From a virus, in the IMG/VR virus record IMGVR_UViG_3300050139_000116, positions 1 to 26,345 of that record: DNA of 26,345 nt. The stretch is one strand, 5' to 3'. Under the pieces are notes generated by a model. That model saw only the letters and a program-made list of their open reading frames with translations. It was not told where the DNA came from and did not search any database. A program made the position numbers and the translations under genes. Of the stretch, positions 6,754 to 13,300 are shown piece after piece. Each line of letters opens with the position of its first letter. Position 1 is the stretch's first letter.

Positions 6754-8037
6754 TTAAAATTTGTATCCGATTTTATCTTCAAGATTTTGTATTTCAGATA
6801 GTATTGATTCTAATACATTATCTTGATAATAAATGTCATAACCTTCTACACTTGAGGCTATTTCGATTGCTTTATTCATTATTTCTTGTATATCATTACC
6901 AACTACTACAACGCTTCCAAAGGCATCTAATTCATAATTTGCGGCTCTTTTGAATGGCACCACATAATGTTGTTCATTACGAATAAAGGAGCCTTTAAGC
7001 TTGATATTGTCTTTATATTCATCTGGGAAGGTAACTGTTAAAAAATCATTAGAAACCCATTTAGACTTAAGAAGCAATTCAACACCATATTTGTATTTAG
7101 AGGTTGGTTCGACTAGTATGCCAGAGGCACCTTTTTCAATTATATCACTCCAATTATCATACATAGCCAAATATACATTAGATGCTGGTTGTGCCATTCT
7201 AGAACAAATATCGTTATAATAGTTCTTTTTTGTGTCTAGATTGCTTCTAATTTCAGTTGAATAGAAATTAGTAGCATGATAGACCTTTAAAGCTGGATTA
7301 AATGCTTCATTTATTTGTGTTATAGCTTTAGGGGCTTTATCTTTAGATTCAAATTTACCTAAAAAAGCTGCATCTTTTGCTTCCACTCCAAATAGAAAAT
7401 GGTCTGGTGTATCTCCATCAATTACAAAGCTATCCATACCTATTTCTATTACATTACCATCGATAGGTTCTTGAACTATATAAACAAGGTCTTCAGCCAA
7501 CGGACCTAATTCATATTCAATTTTATCGAGCATAGGTTCAGAATGGTTGGGGTTTTCATATCTGAATGTTTCACCAGCACCTCTATAAAAATTTATTTTT
7601 GCAAAACTACCATTATTTTTCTTTTGTTTAATGAATTTTCTTAGGGCTTTAAACCCTTGTATTTTTTGAAATGGGGCTACATCCATATCTAAACGGTCTT
7701 GAACACTGTAAAATTGGTCCCTTTGAGTTTCTAATACATCTAATGTACCACCAAATGTTAATTTTCCCATTTGTTTTAGAACCTTGACATAATCACCAAG
7801 GTATATGTCGGGTACAATAACGATATCAAATAGATATAGATTATCCCATATTGAGGTAAGTACTTCAATACCTTCTATATTGCTTCCTATTGCATCTGAG
7901 TGAGGTGTAGGGAATGGAGATACATTTGGTATATGGTAATACATTTTAGAGAAGCTTTCAGATAATTTGATAGCTTGTGGTAAATAATTTCCTCCTGGAC
8001 AGTCTAAAAAAAGAGCTCGTAATTTTGATTTGGTCAT
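6754..8037 (-). CDS. ATP-grasp-like ligase
   Basis: 427 aa. The order of features fits ATP-grasp enzymes, especially phosphoribosylamine-glycine ligase-like phage proteins. There is a Rossmann-like N-terminal part (SKLRALFLDCPGG, then FDIVIVPDIYLG near 70-81), a GGTLDVLETQRDQF linker (97-109), a candidate ATP-binding Lys147 in FAKIN, and an acidic strand VYIVQEPIDGNVIEIGMDSF (185-204). A C-terminal segment ELDAFGSVVVVGNDIQEIMN resembles the end of the fold. It would join a carboxylate to an amine at the cost of ATP, either in purine synthesis or in modifying a peptide or surface molecule. Catalytic acids further on are not clear enough to name, so an inactive or diverged member is possible. 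It sits in the unit that leads into the terminase genes. Confidence 0.55.
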   Translation of the reverse strand: MTKSKLRALFLDCPGGNYLPQAIKLSESFSKMYYHIPNVSPFPTPHSDAIGSNIEGIEVLTSIWDNLYLFDIVIVPDIYLGDYVKVLKQMGKLTFGGTLDVLETQRDQFYSVQDRLDMDVAPFQKIQGFKALRKFIKQKKNNGSFAKINFYRGAGETFRYENPNHSEPMLDKIEYELGPLAEDLVYIVQEPIDGNVIEIGMDSFVIDGDTPDHFLFGVEAKDAAFLGKFESKDKAPKAITQINEAFNPALKVYHATNFYSTEIRSNLDTKKNYYNDICSRMAQPASNVYLAMYDNWSDIIEKGASGILVEPTSKYKYGVELLLKSKWVSNDFLTVTFPDEYKDNIKLKGSFIRNEQHYVVPFKRAANYELDAFGSVVVVGNDIQEIMNKAIEIASSVEGYDIYYQDNVLESILSEIQNLEDKIGYKF

Positions 8038-8038
8038 A

Positions 8039-8254
8039 TTAGTTTTTATTTAATATTTGATTTAGGTTATGTATTTGTTTAACAATATTAAGTCTATATT
8101 GTAATAAAGCATCAGCAGTTAAGAGGTCGAATTCAATCTTTTTCTTTCCAGACATTAGTTCAGCTTCAGCTTGAATTGCTTGGTCATATCTTATTTCCAA
8201 TTCAGTTATTTTATCTTGAAGTTCTTGGAATAGTTCTATTGATAGTGTTTTCAT
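8039..8254 (-). CDS. Hypothetical helical protein (71 aa)
   Basis: A short, highly charged protein dominated by two amphipathic helices: residues 3-32 (ELFQELQDKITELEIRYDQA) and 45-68. This suggests a coiled-coil dimer. Its ATG overlaps the stop of the upstream 63-aa gene (ATGA), and its own stop is one base before the ATP-grasp-like gene, so all three are one translational unit. No family recognised. Confidence 0.6.
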   Translation of the reverse strand: MKTLSIELFQELQDKITELEIRYDQAIQAEAELMSGKKKIEFDLLTADALLQYRLNIVKQIHNLNQILNKN

Positions 8255-8442
8255 GTTAAAAGGTCTTTTAATAATAAATGTTTATATAGTTGATTAAGGC
8301 TATTTTGTACACAACTTCTACAAGTTTTTTTACCATTGGGATAGACCCCAAAATACTTTTTATATGTTTCGAAGATATAATCTATTTCTTTTGAATTGAC
8401 TAGATTATTTCTTTTTAATTGGGTTATTTTTTGTAGAGTCAT
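8251..8442 (-). CDS. Hypothetical protein with CRSC motif (63 aa)
   Basis: First gene of a minus-strand unit, starting 3 nt after a GTATTTATA element, so the transcript could be nearly leaderless. The sequence includes YKKYFGVYPNGKKTCRSCVQ, with the two cysteines spaced as in a redox or metal motif, followed by the helix NSLNQLYKHLLL. It ends with TGA inside the next ATG. No family recognised. Confidence 0.6.
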   Translation of the reverse strand: MTLQKITQLKRNNLVNSKEIDYIFETYKKYFGVYPNGKKTCRSCVQNSLNQLYKHLLLKDLLT

Positions 8443-8445
8443 TAA

Positions 8446-8468
8446 TATAAATACGATAATAAGATGTT
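8446..8468 (-). promoter_or_regulatory. Putative phage promoter, class B (AACAT-N9-GTATTTATA)
   Basis: On the minus strand AACAT and GTATTTATA are separated by 9 nt (10 at the other four sites), directly before the 63-aa gene. It would drive the ATP-grasp, HAD and terminase genes. It sits between the sigma-like gene stop at 8471 and this start. Confidence 0.5.
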
Positions 8469-8470
8469 TT

Positions 8471-9055
8471 TTATGTTAAACCTTCACGTCTAATCTTTTT
8501 CTTTAGTTTTTTTTTAACTTTATTAAATGTATACCAAATTGAATAACCTTTGATATTGATATCTTTAGCCAATTCGTTGCAGTATTTATCTGAATAGGCA
8601 ACCAATTCAAAGATTTTCTTTTCATAATAGGTCATTTTATCCAGTTCTTTATTAACCAAGTTGTTTAAAGCTTCTACATCCCAATCCTGTCCATTATCGG
8701 AAACACCATTATCTATATTAATATTGGATATGTCATCAGATAGTTTATTTATCTTGGTGTTATATTGACGGCTATATGGGCTTGTTGATAATAAGAATTG
8801 TTTCTTGATAATCATGAAGATGAACCATTTAAGTTTTTTATTGGTATTAAGGTCGATTATAAGGCTTTCTGGTTTTTCTAATAGGTATAAATAAGTCATT
8901 TGTAATAGGTCATCTATATTAGATGATTTACAGAATCGTTCAATTTCCTTTCTCATTTGTTTATCTCTGGCAAAAGCATCAATAATCTGATTTTTTGTAT
9001 GTGCTGAGACATAAAATCCAGGAGTCGAATTAGTTATATTATTCTTATAATTCAT
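8471..9055 (-). CDS. Sigma-70-like RNA polymerase sigma factor
   Basis: 194 aa. A region-2-like block (about 46-90) reads NIDDLLQMTYLYLLEKPE, matching the helix that binds the beta' clamp in sigma factors. It is followed by basic/aromatic residues suited to -10 recognition. A region-4-like block (135-190) begins NKELDKMTYYEKKIFELVAY, then has a recognition helix in KGYSIWYTFNKVKKKLKKKI. The linker is short, as in small ECF-type factors. It would redirect host RNA polymerase to phage promoters. It is the most diverged of the three sigma-like genes here. Its stop lies just before the class B promoter of the next unit. Confidence 0.65.
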   Translation of the reverse strand: MNYKNNITNSTPGFYVSAHTKNQIIDAFARDKQMRKEIERFCKSSNIDDLLQMTYLYLLEKPESLIIDLNTNKKLKWFIFMIIKKQFLLSTSPYSRQYNTKINKLSDDISNINIDNGVSDNGQDWDVEALNNLVNKELDKMTYYEKKIFELVAYSDKYCNELAKDINIKGYSIWYTFNKVKKKLKKKIRREGLT

Positions 9056-9382
9056 TTATAGATATTTAGCTTTTAATTCTTCATCAATAGCTTTGATTTC
9101 TTTCTTAAGGCTATTCTTATACATACTCTTACTTAATTTAATATAGTGGTCAATTTCGGCTTTATGAGCTTTATTGATGGTTTCGGCAAATAAAAAAAAT
9201 TCACCATCAACAGCTTCTTTTAACCATTTATAATAAACTGTTAATGATTCTCTAACATCAGCCAATAATTCTTCTTGATTGATGGTAGCGGTTAATAATG
9301 ATATCAAGAAGAAATCATTATTATCTTCATTTATACCTTCGCAATAATTTACAAAGTCATATAGGTTTCTAATTTTTTGCAT
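9056..9382 (-). CDS. Hypothetical protein (108 aa)
   Basis: An acidic N-terminal half (YDFVNYCEGINEDNNDFF) and a Lys-rich helical C-terminus (KKEIKAIDEELKAKYL). Helical throughout by composition. It lies between a 48-aa coiled-coil gene, with which it shares one base (TAATG), and the sigma-like gene two bases downstream. That arrangement would suit an anti-sigma or sigma-partner role, but no family supports this. Function unknown. Confidence 0.55.
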   Translation of the reverse strand: MQKIRNLYDFVNYCEGINEDNNDFFLISLLTATINQEELLADVRESLTVYYKWLKEAVDGEFFLFAETINKAHKAEIDHYIKLSKSMYKNSLKKEIKAIDEELKAKYL

Positions 9383-9528
9383 TATTTGGTTGATTCTTTA
9401 TATTCCCCTTCACTACCAATATCAATTGATGGAAATTCTCTTATCATCTTTTCCATGTGTCTTTGTGTTTCTTTAAGTTGTTCTATTTGAGCTTTAATCT
9501 TGTTGATTGTGTCTTGTAATTCATTCAT
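9382..9528 (-). CDS. 48-aa coiled-coil microprotein
   Basis: ATG 9528 lies 4 nt after the stop of the PD-(D/E)XK-like gene, and its TAA shares a base with the next ATG. The first 30 residues, beginning MNELQDTINKIKAQIEQLKE, form heptads with I/L at core positions, giving a clear coiled coil. The tail is short and acidic. The exact fit between two genes argues that it is real. Function unknown; a dimeric regulator or structural clip is possible. Confidence 0.55.
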   Translation of the reverse strand: MNELQDTINKIKAQIEQLKETQRHMEKMIREFPSIDIGSEGEYKESTK

Positions 9529-9532
9529 GGTA

Positions 9533-10114
9533 TTAAATATTTAATATATCTTTCTTATTTTTTGGGTAATGGTATTTAAAAATAGTTTTTGCATTAAAAG
9601 ATAGTTTATCGTAATCTAAAATAAAGTCTATTTTTTGTCCATCAGTTACTTTTAAATATACCACTTCTTTATCAACATACTCTTCTTCACCATTAACACT
9701 TTTGTTTTTTAATTTATCCACTATAAAATCACTAGGTTTAATCTTAGTAAGGTCCCATATCATAATACAGTCATAAAAGAATACAATAAATCTTGGTTTA
9801 AGGGCAATATGACTAACTATACGACCTTCGATTGAATTGGTGAGAGCATCATATTTTGTTTTTTCAAGTATCCATTCACCAGTTCTACCACCAAGCGTTT
9901 CAGTTGAATAGTGTTTTCTGACCTTTAATTCACCGATACAACGGCTATTATGGTCAGAATAGATTACATCCCAACTATCGTTGGATTCTTCATCAGTTGT
10001 CATATGAGCTTGATAGTTCATATGGTTTTCCAATTCCTGGAACGCCAGACGTTCTCTTATTCCATAATATATATACGCTACGTCTTTTTGTCTTAGTGTT
10101 TTAATTTTTCCCAT
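9533..10114 (-). CDS. PD-(D/E)XK nuclease-like protein
   Basis: 193 aa. The core shows WDVIYSDHNSRCIGELKVR (48-66), in which Asp49 and the Glu62-x-Lys64 pair match the D...ExK active site of restriction-endonuclease-like folds. Next come WILEKTKYDAL, a strand RFIVFFYDCIMIWDL and a mixed C-terminal part, an arrangement common in this fold. It may cut host or competitor DNA, process replication intermediates, or serve as a Holliday-junction enzyme; the sequence does not decide. It heads a minus-strand unit under a class A element and faces a divergent plus-strand gene. Confidence 0.55.
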   Translation of the reverse strand: MGKIKTLRQKDVAYIYYGIRERLAFQELENHMNYQAHMTTDEESNDSWDVIYSDHNSRCIGELKVRKHYSTETLGGRTGEWILEKTKYDALTNSIEGRIVSHIALKPRFIVFFYDCIMIWDLTKIKPSDFIVDKLKNKSVNGEEEYVDKEVVYLKVTDGQKIDFILDYDKLSFNAKTIFKYHYPKNKKDILNI

Positions 10115-10131
10115 ATATATTGGTTGTTTAT

Positions 10132-10157
10132 AATAAATATGCAGCTTTATTAAAAAA
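10132..10157 (-). promoter_or_regulatory. Putative phage promoter, class A (TTTTTTAATAAA-N5-ATATTTATT)
   Basis: On the minus strand a T-run with AATAAA lies 5 nt before ATATTTATT, 17 nt upstream of ATG 10114. The arrangement resembles sites before 11706, 13301 and 14770. The last base of the ATATTTATA core is T rather than A. Confidence 0.4.
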
Positions 10158-10178
10158 CCTGGATTTGTTGAAAATAAA

Positions 10179-10210
10179 TTTGATTTCCTGGATAAATATT
10201 AGTATATTTG
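10179..10210 (+). promoter_or_regulatory. Bacteroidetes-type vegetative promoter
   Basis: TTTG (10179-10182), 20 nt, then TATATTTG (10203-10210) exactly fit the Bacteroidetes -33/-7 consensus. The ATG at 10215 is only 4 nt after the -7 box, so the transcript would start at or next to the start codon (leaderless). Confidence 0.75.
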
Positions 10211-10214
10211 TAAC

Positions 10215-10679
10215 ATGGAAAAAGTAGGAACAGAATATTCAATAGATTTAGATATCTTATCGTGTAGTGCTGGTACAGTAAATAGACACCATTGTAAAGC
10301 CTTTTATATACAATTGGGAGGTTGGATGGATATAAGTGATGTAGAAGATAAAATAGTTGTTCTGAGACGATTTAAAAGCTATTTAAACAATAGTATACGT
10401 GCTATTGCATTTGATATTCATTCTGATTCTTTATATACCTTTGTTGATATGGATATTCCAGAGAATTTAGGTCTTACCACCAATACTGGTTTTTTTAGTA
10501 TTGAGACTACTATTATGCTTAAAGAGCCTATAAAAAACTTTAGAACTGATATAGCATTAGAAGCCAATATCAAGGCATTTGGTGGATTGGTTGAGGGGAT
10601 GTTGGATAAAGTTGAGGGGATGTTGGATAAATTTGATGATATACATGTATCAAAACGTAAGTTAGCTAAGGTTATTTAA
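10215..10679 (+). CDS. Hypothetical early protein (154 aa)
   Basis: A lone plus-strand gene behind a host-type promoter, so probably expressed on entry. The body (10-110) looks like a compact alpha/beta domain, with short strands such as SIRAIAFDIHSDSLYTFVDM. Near the C-terminus a seven-residue unit VEGMLDK is repeated (residues about 126-139), encoded by a 21-bp tandem duplication. Its last 18 bases overlap the end of the convergent sigma-like gene. No family recognised; takeover or anti-host functions are typical of such positions but unproven. Confidence 0.6.
   Translation: MEKVGTEYSIDLDILSCSAGTVNRHHCKAFYIQLGGWMDISDVEDKIVVLRRFKSYLNNSIRAIAFDIHSDSLYTFVDMDIPENLGLTTNTGFFSIETTIMLKEPIKNFRTDIALEANIKAFGGLVEGMLDKVEGMLDKFDDIHVSKRKLAKVI
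10590..10631 (+). repeat. 21-bp tandem duplication
   Basis: GTTGAGGGGATGTTGGATAA plus one more A occurs twice back to back (10590-10610 and 10611-10631) without a mismatch. It adds seven residues to the C-terminus of the 154-aa gene. Perfect identity suggests a recent event. Confidence 0.9.
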
Positions 10680-11165
10680 TTCTTTATATTGTTTTTTAAG
10701 TAGTCTTTTTATTTTTTGAAGTCTAAAATCAATAACCTTTAGCGTTACACCTAATACACTGGCCATATAAGGTCTAGTCCATTTTCTCCAATAAAGGAAT
10801 CTAATTAGTGCTTTATCCTTAGGTGGTAATTCATTTATAAGTCTTTTTTTAATCTGGTCGCTTTCACCATTTTTATCTTGATATGATGCTGATATTAAAT
10901 CTAATCCATAAACTATCATTTTTACCTTTTTACCTTTTTGGCGTTCAAATATTCTAAATATCTGGTTACGTATTGTTAAAAACATATAACCCTTATATTC
11001 TTCATAATTATCACAAGGTACTTTACCTTGATTGAATTTCTCCAGGAGTTTTATAACTGCATTATTTAGGCAAGTTTGGCGTTCATGGTTATTTATCTTA
11101 TACCATCCAGGTATAACCTTGGCCAAATTTTTAATTTCTTTCTGATAATCTTGTAATGGTTTCAT
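10662..11165 (-). CDS. Sigma-70-like RNA polymerase sigma factor
   Basis: 167 aa. A region-2-like segment (30-80) includes CLNNAVIKLLEKFNQG, then YEEYKGYMFLTIRNQIFRIF and a basic patch ERQKGKK. A region-4-like segment (108-158) starts INELPPKDKALIRFLYW and has the helix-turn-helix RPYMASVLGVTLKVIDFRLQ. This is the layout of ECF-type factors without region 3. Its start lies 35 nt inside the end of the upstream sigma-like gene, so the two are made together. Its 3' end is convergent with the 154-aa gene. Confidence 0.65.
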   Translation of the reverse strand: MKPLQDYQKEIKNLAKVIPGWYKINNHERQTCLNNAVIKLLEKFNQGKVPCDNYEEYKGYMFLTIRNQIFRIFERQKGKKVKMIVYGLDLISASYQDKNGESDQIKKRLINELPPKDKALIRFLYWRKWTRPYMASVLGVTLKVIDFRLQKIKRLLKKQYKELNNLS

Positions 11166-11706
11166 AATTCTTCTTTAAAACTTTTTTAATCTTATTTAAT
11201 CTAAGTCTGATTGTTTCTCGTACAACACCATGTTTTTGACCTAATTCATTTAGAGTCATTTTTTCAAAATAATGGTCCATTATTAGGTTTCGGTCATCTT
11301 CATCAGTAAGTGCATTTATAGCCATTCTAAGACACTCTATGTGTGTTTGGTCCTCTTCTACCTCGTTGGCTATAAAGTCTTCTAAAATGGCTCCATTTTC
11401 ATCCACAGGGGTATTGGTTGATACGGTCTTGATTAGGTTTTCTTGACCTATCATTTTTGATGGTGTTCGGATTGTGTTGGAATTAAGCTTTAAAAAGCTA
11501 TTCATACGGTTTCTTATAGCAGTTGAGATATAAGCCCACCAACTGCCTTTGCCATCATATAGCTTTGAAGCATGCCAAATAGCGATATAACCTTCTTGTT
11601 CCAAGTCTTTTGTAGTTTCTTCGTCTTGGTTATAACGTTTAGCTATTTTTAGAATATATGCTCTATATTTTGTTGGGTCGAATTGGTCCCTGTTAACTAT
11701 GCTCAT
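11131..11706 (-). CDS. Sigma-70 family RNA polymerase sigma factor
   Basis: 191 aa and the clearest sigma in the window. Region 2.2 reads DLEQEGYIAIWHASKLYD (34-51). Regions 2.3-2.4 follow with SWWAYISTAIRNRMNSFLK (55-73), aromatic residues suited to melting and -10 contact. Region 4 (131-178) reads ALTDEDDRNLIMDHYF, then the helix-turn-helix TLNELGQKHGVVRETIRLRL. It would bind host core RNA polymerase and direct it to phage promoters. It is first in its minus-strand unit, 3 nt after a class A ATATTTATA element. It may therefore control its own promoter class. Confidence 0.85.
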   Translation of the reverse strand: MSIVNRDQFDPTKYRAYILKIAKRYNQDEETTKDLEQEGYIAIWHASKLYDGKGSWWAYISTAIRNRMNSFLKLNSNTIRTPSKMIGQENLIKTVSTNTPVDENGAILEDFIANEVEEDQTHIECLRMAINALTDEDDRNLIMDHYFEKMTLNELGQKHGVVRETIRLRLNKIKKVLKKNYETITRLSERN

Positions 11707-11709
11707 GTA

Positions 11710-11735
11710 TATAAATATAGTGATTTATTAGAAAG
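11710..11735 (-). promoter_or_regulatory. Putative phage promoter, class A, before the sigma operon
   Basis: On the minus strand CTTTCTAATAAATCACT precedes ATATTTATA, which ends 3 nt before ATG 11706. AATAAA lies at the same offset from the ATATTTAT core as in the site before 10114. Confidence 0.4.
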
Positions 11736-11981
11736 TTTAAAGAATGTTTGCAAAGGCTGGTTCTTATTCCCTTGGGGAAACCTTTTAGCGGAACTTTTGG
11801 AAGGGGTTGAAGTGGGTGTCCACCTCCCGTGGGGTTGAGTTGTGCTTTTACCTTGTTTTTAATACATATATCGATAAAAGAAGAATTACCACTTCGTGGA
11901 GATTGAGTATTGTTCTTTCAAGGTTTAAAAGAAGGTGGGCGAAGCCATCATAATCAATACAAGTATTTCTTTATATTTTGC

Positions 11982-12025
11982 TACTATGATAGTACTATGA
12001 TTCCTATTTTGATTAATACTATGAT
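11982..12025. repeat. Three TACTATGAT direct repeats
   Basis: Identical 9-mers at 11982-11990, 11993-12001 and 12017-12025. The spacing (11 and 24 bp start to start) is close to one and two helical turns. A short iteron set or protein-binding array. Confidence 0.65.
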
Positions 12026-12037
12026 TACTTTAGGGGG

Positions 12038-12122
12038 TCAATAGGACCCTCATTTAGGTTCAATAGGACCCTCTCATAGGGTCCAGCTGGACCCTCAACT
12101 GGGTTCAATAGGACCCTCATTT
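12038..12122. repeat. Iteron-like array: TCAATAGGACCCTC repeats plus an 18-bp palindrome
   Basis: TCAATAGGACCCTC starts at 12038, 12060 and 12105. Between the last two lies a perfect palindrome AGGGTCCAGCTGGACCCT (12078-12095), whose right half supplies a fourth GGACCCT. The four cores start at 12043, 12065, 12088 and 12110, at intervals of 22, 23 and 22 bp, placing them on about the same face of the helix. Confidence 0.8.
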
Positions 12123-12131
12123 TTATAGTTA

Positions 12132-12148
12132 TTTGCGAAAAACGCAAA
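12132..12148. repeat. Inverted repeat TTTGCG-AAAAA-CGCAAA
   Basis: A perfect 6-bp inverted repeat with a 5-nt spacer, ending 8 nt before the -33 box of the plus-strand promoter. It could be an operator for that promoter or part of the origin-like region. Confidence 0.55.
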
Positions 12149-12156
12149 AGATTTAT

Positions 12157-12187
12157 TTTGACTTTTATCATACTTTTAGTATATTTG
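12157..12187 (+). promoter_or_regulatory. Bacteroidetes-type vegetative promoter for the plus-strand operon
   Basis: TTTG (12157-12160), 19 nt, TATATTTG (12180-12187). Transcription should start near 12193, giving a leader of about 120 nt before the likely start at 12313. The repeat array and an inverted repeat lie immediately upstream. Confidence 0.75.
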
Positions 12188-12222
12188 TATATATTTATTA
12201 AAGAACATCGCAAGATTAGTTC

Positions 12223-12267
12223 CTTGGGCGTTGGACGGGATAAGCTCCGTCCAACATCCTTCCCAAG
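12223..12267 (+). promoter_or_regulatory. Structured 5' leader element (two-tier hairpin)
   Basis: Inner stem GTTGGACGG/CCGTCCAAC (12230-12238 with 12247-12255, loop GATAAGCT) is a perfect 9 bp. Outer stem CTTGGG/CCCAAG (12223-12228 with 12262-12267) encloses it, with a one-sided internal loop. It is rich in GC in an AT-rich leader, and no U-run follows, so it is not an intrinsic terminator. It could be an RNA operator, a stability element or a metabolite sensor. It does not match a riboswitch class I recognise. Confidence 0.65.
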
Positions 12268-12312
12268 TAAAATAAGATGGTAAAAATAACAATAAGGAAT
12301 AAAAATAAACAA

Positions 12313-12933
12313 ATGAAAACAACAACAAAATCAAACTTCGTACCACTTTATGATGCCATATTAGCATCTAAGAATCTAAATTCAACTCAAAAAATATTTA
12401 TTAGTATTGTACTTAGATGGCAAGCTACTGGTAAAATATGTAAAGAAACCAATCAATCTTTGGCACAAAAAATGGGTATGGAAATGCAAGGTATTAAAAC
12501 TCTAATCAAGAGAATGAATAAATTACCATTCTTTACTTCAATTTCTAAAGATTCAGAAAAAATCAAAGGTGGTTATATTTCAAGACATGAGATAACTATT
12601 GATAGAGCTAAGTTAAATGATTATTTAACAGCAGTTATTGTTAAAGAACCTGTGGTTAAAAAAAACAAGGTAAAAGAAAAATCAATAATAACACCATCAA
12701 CTCAAAAAATAGGTTTAGATGAAGATGTTAATTTATATACACTGTTACCATCAATAGGTTTTGAATTTGATGATGTTAATATTATAATAGAAGAAATGGA
12801 TGGTAGTACCGTTACATTTAAAGATTTAATATCATGTATAACAAAGTTTAAAAAAGAGGTTCAATATGCTGATTATGAAGGTCCATCAATAAATAATAAT
12901 ATTATTAACAATTTAAAACAATTATCTAAATAA
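12313..12933 (+). CDS. Winged-helix DNA-binding protein, possible replication initiator
   Basis: 206 aa from ATG 12313; an in-frame ATG at 12277 would add 12 residues. 12313 is preferred because AATAAACAA precedes it, like the A-rich context of neighbouring starts, and the first 12 residues are low-complexity. Residues 10-75 look like a helix-turn-helix/winged-helix domain (LNSTQKIFISIVLRWQ, then NQSLAQKMGMEMQGIKTLIK as recognition helix). The C-terminal half is acidic and unrecognised. It is first in the early operon, just after an iteron-like array, so it may bind those repeats to start replication or control its own promoter. Replication initiator is inference only. Confidence 0.6.
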   Translation: MKTTTKSNFVPLYDAILASKNLNSTQKIFISIVLRWQATGKICKETNQSLAQKMGMEMQGIKTLIKRMNKLPFFTSISKDSEKIKGGYISRHEITIDRAKLNDYLTAVIVKEPVVKKNKVKEKSIITPSTQKIGLDEDVNLYTLLPSIGFEFDDVNIIIEEMDGSTVTFKDLISCITKFKKEVQYADYEGPSINNNIINNLKQLSK

Positions 12934-12934
12934 C

Positions 12935-13258
12935 ATGGAATCTAAAGAAGCACAAGATTTAAGACTTAAAGAAATGCAATTTGATTTTGAAAGAGAAAAA
13001 TCATTAGATGAATCTTTATCAGTTCTTCAACGTTCAATACTTGCTACCACACATTATTGGTGTATTAGATATGGTTTCTATGGCTTTTATAAAACAAAAG
13101 TTTATAAGGATTATGAATCAGTCCATACCAAGAAAGAAATTGATGAAGCTATTGATAACTTATTAAAAAGAGACTATTTAAGAAAAGATACCAAGTTAAT
13201 TACTTATAATGGTAGATATTCTACACAAGTAAAACTATATGTAGAAGAATATTTTTAA
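12935..13258 (+). CDS. Hypothetical, possibly winged-helix protein (107 aa)
   Basis: Starts one base after the previous stop. It has a charged N-terminal helix, then SVLQRSILATTHYWCIRYGF. The C-terminal half (SVHTKKEIDEAIDNLLKRDY, followed by a beta wing ending QVKLYVEEYF) resembles a winged-helix domain. It may work with the preceding DNA-binding protein. No family assignment is certain. Confidence 0.55.
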   Translation: MESKEAQDLRLKEMQFDFEREKSLDESLSVLQRSILATTHYWCIRYGFYGFYKTKVYKDYESVHTKKEIDEAIDNLLKRDYLRKDTKLITYNGRYSTQVKLYVEEYF

Positions 13259-13270
13259 AAATAAATTGGC

Positions 13271-13296
13271 GTTTTACCAAAAGCTACATATTTATA
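13271..13296 (+). promoter_or_regulatory. Putative phage promoter, class A
   Basis: GTTTTACCAAAAGCTAC directly precedes ATATTTATA, which ends 4 nt before ATG 13301. The distance from GTTTTA to ATATTTATA (17 nt) is the same as at 14731-14756, and the flanking AAAATAAA and TGG-G bases are also shared. Confidence 0.45.
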
Positions 13297-13300
13297 TTAT

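Larger units (their letters stand above)
11736..12150. other. Non-coding control region with repeats (origin or operator candidate)
   Basis: No gene is visible. The left half (11760-11960) is less AT-rich than the rest. It contains a hairpin TTCCC-TTG-GGGAA (11767-11779), a hairpin GTGG-GTGT-CCAC (11812-11823), and GGGGTTGA twice (11803, 11831). The right half carries three TACTATGAT repeats and four GGACCCT repeats at 22-23 bp spacing, followed by an AT-rich stretch. It lies between divergent operons and upstream of a DNA-binding-type protein. This layout fits an iteron origin or a multi-site operator. Confidence 0.5.

Noticed and set aside
12025-12312. A 95-codon minus-strand open frame across the iteron region
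   Set aside because: It consists of the repeats and AT-rich leader, overlaps a strong plus-strand promoter and hairpin, and resembles no protein.
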